DNA of 64,000 nucleotides from DASSNR01 sp036278935 (lineage in GTDB: Bacteria > Gemmatimonadota > Gemmatimonadetes > Gemmatimonadales > Gemmatimonadaceae), in contig DASUKA010000090.1 in the NCBI GenBank assembly GCA_036278935.1, positions 1 to 64,000 on the forward strand. The letters run 5' to 3'. Under the pieces are notes generated by a model. It did no database searches and was not told the origin of the DNA. It saw nothing but the letters and a program-made list of their open reading frames with translations. The number at the start of each line of letters is the position of its first letter. The first letter of the stretch is position 1. A program made the translations under genes and the position numbers. Shown here piece by piece: positions 63,734 to 64,000 of this stretch.

Positions 63734-64000
63734 GTGACCGCGCCGTTCATCGACAGCCATGCCCACCTCGCCGATGCGGCCTTCGATCCGGATCGGACGG
63801 ATGTAGTGGTGCGGGCGGGCGCGTCCGGTGCGGAGGGCATCGTCTGCATCGGGGAGTCGCTCGAGGCCGCCGATCGTGCGCACGAGATCGCTCGGCAGCA
63901 CCATGGGCGCATCGCCTGGACGGTGGGCATTCATCCCCACGACGCCAACGACTTCGATGAGGCGCGCGACATTCCGGCGCTCCGCCAGCGCCTGGCGGCC
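63734..64000 (+). CDS. tatD: TatD-family metal-dependent hydrolase (5' part, runs off window)
   Basis: The first 89 residues of a TatD DNase-like hydrolase. The metal motif HAHLAD (from His9 of FIDSHAHL) and WTVGIHPHDAND are visible. Family members are metal-dependent 3'-5' exonucleases or D-aminoacyl-tRNA deacylase relatives. GTG 63734 gives the usual N-terminus; in-frame GTGs at 63722 and 63689 exist. The end is outside the window. Confidence 0.9.
   Translation, partial: MTAPFIDSHAHLADAAFDPDRTDVVVRAGASGAEGIVCIGESLEAADRAHEIARQHHGRIAWTVGIHPHDANDFDEARDIPALRQRLAA

Overview
The window is 64 kb of GC-rich bacterial chromosome (codon third positions are mostly G or C). It is densely packed with core housekeeping genes, most of which overlap by 1-4 bases as ATGA, GTGA or TGATG junctions. 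The combination of a Hanks-type kinase with a membrane-anchored C-terminal half, BshA (bacillithiol), an alternative GlmU-like protein, a full Bat (MoxR/VWA) operon, CIRCE-controlled groESL and QueC/QueE/QueF fits Gemmatimonadota best. That placement is an inference from gene content, not from a database search. I see no tRNA, rRNA, CRISPR array, insertion sequence or prophage.

Layout. 1-10.6 kb is mixed: a Ser/Thr kinase cut by the left edge, a 67-residue membrane peptide, a membrane-anchored methyltransferase, an M1 peptidase, a serine hydrolase, a YbhB-like protein, the queF-queC-queE cluster, a PRC-barrel protein and a putative lipoprotein. 10.7-15.1 kb is a plus-strand pyrimidine operon (pyrR-pyrB-pyrC) followed by a class II aldolase and a coiled-coil zinc-ribbon protein. 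After rpsT (minus strand), 15.6-19.9 kb carries an M50 protease, scpA, scpB, a pseudouridine synthase and a 543-residue Rossmann protein of unknown function. 20.0-27.7 kb is a Bat operon with two fused genes. 27.8-34.1 kb is mutL-miaA-bshA-birA-coaX-ubiA. 34.2-36.4 kb is groES-groEL behind a perfect CIRCE operator.

36.5-40.4 kb is a minus-strand, translationally coupled operon: roadblock protein, REC-only response regulator, mannose-1-phosphate guanylyltransferase, GlmU-like protein and a metallo-beta-lactamase-fold enzyme. 40.6-49.1 kb holds a lipoprotein, serS, a histidine kinase, a UvrD/PcrA helicase and gatCAB. 49.0-51.5 kb on the minus strand holds a phospholipase C-like protein, two small envelope proteins and a PII-like protein. 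51.6-53.6 kb holds murA and pgeF. 53.7-61.0 kb is the translation operon rimP-nusA-ylxQ-infB-rbfA-truB-ribF, behind a promoter and a structured leader with an intrinsic terminator. secD, secF and a tatD fragment close the window.

No wholly new multi-gene defence or mobile system is evident. The most interesting points are: MurA with Asp in place of the active-site Cys (predicted fosfomycin resistance); a 14-residue insertion between the two catalytic residues of QueF; the rimP leader attenuator; sigma70-type promoters whose -10 box lies 5-6 bases before the start codon (leaderless mRNAs for pyrR and mutL); a family of purine-rich/pyrimidine-rich intergenic hairpins; the regulator plus nucleotide-sugar operon; and the 543-residue unknown oxidoreductase-like protein.
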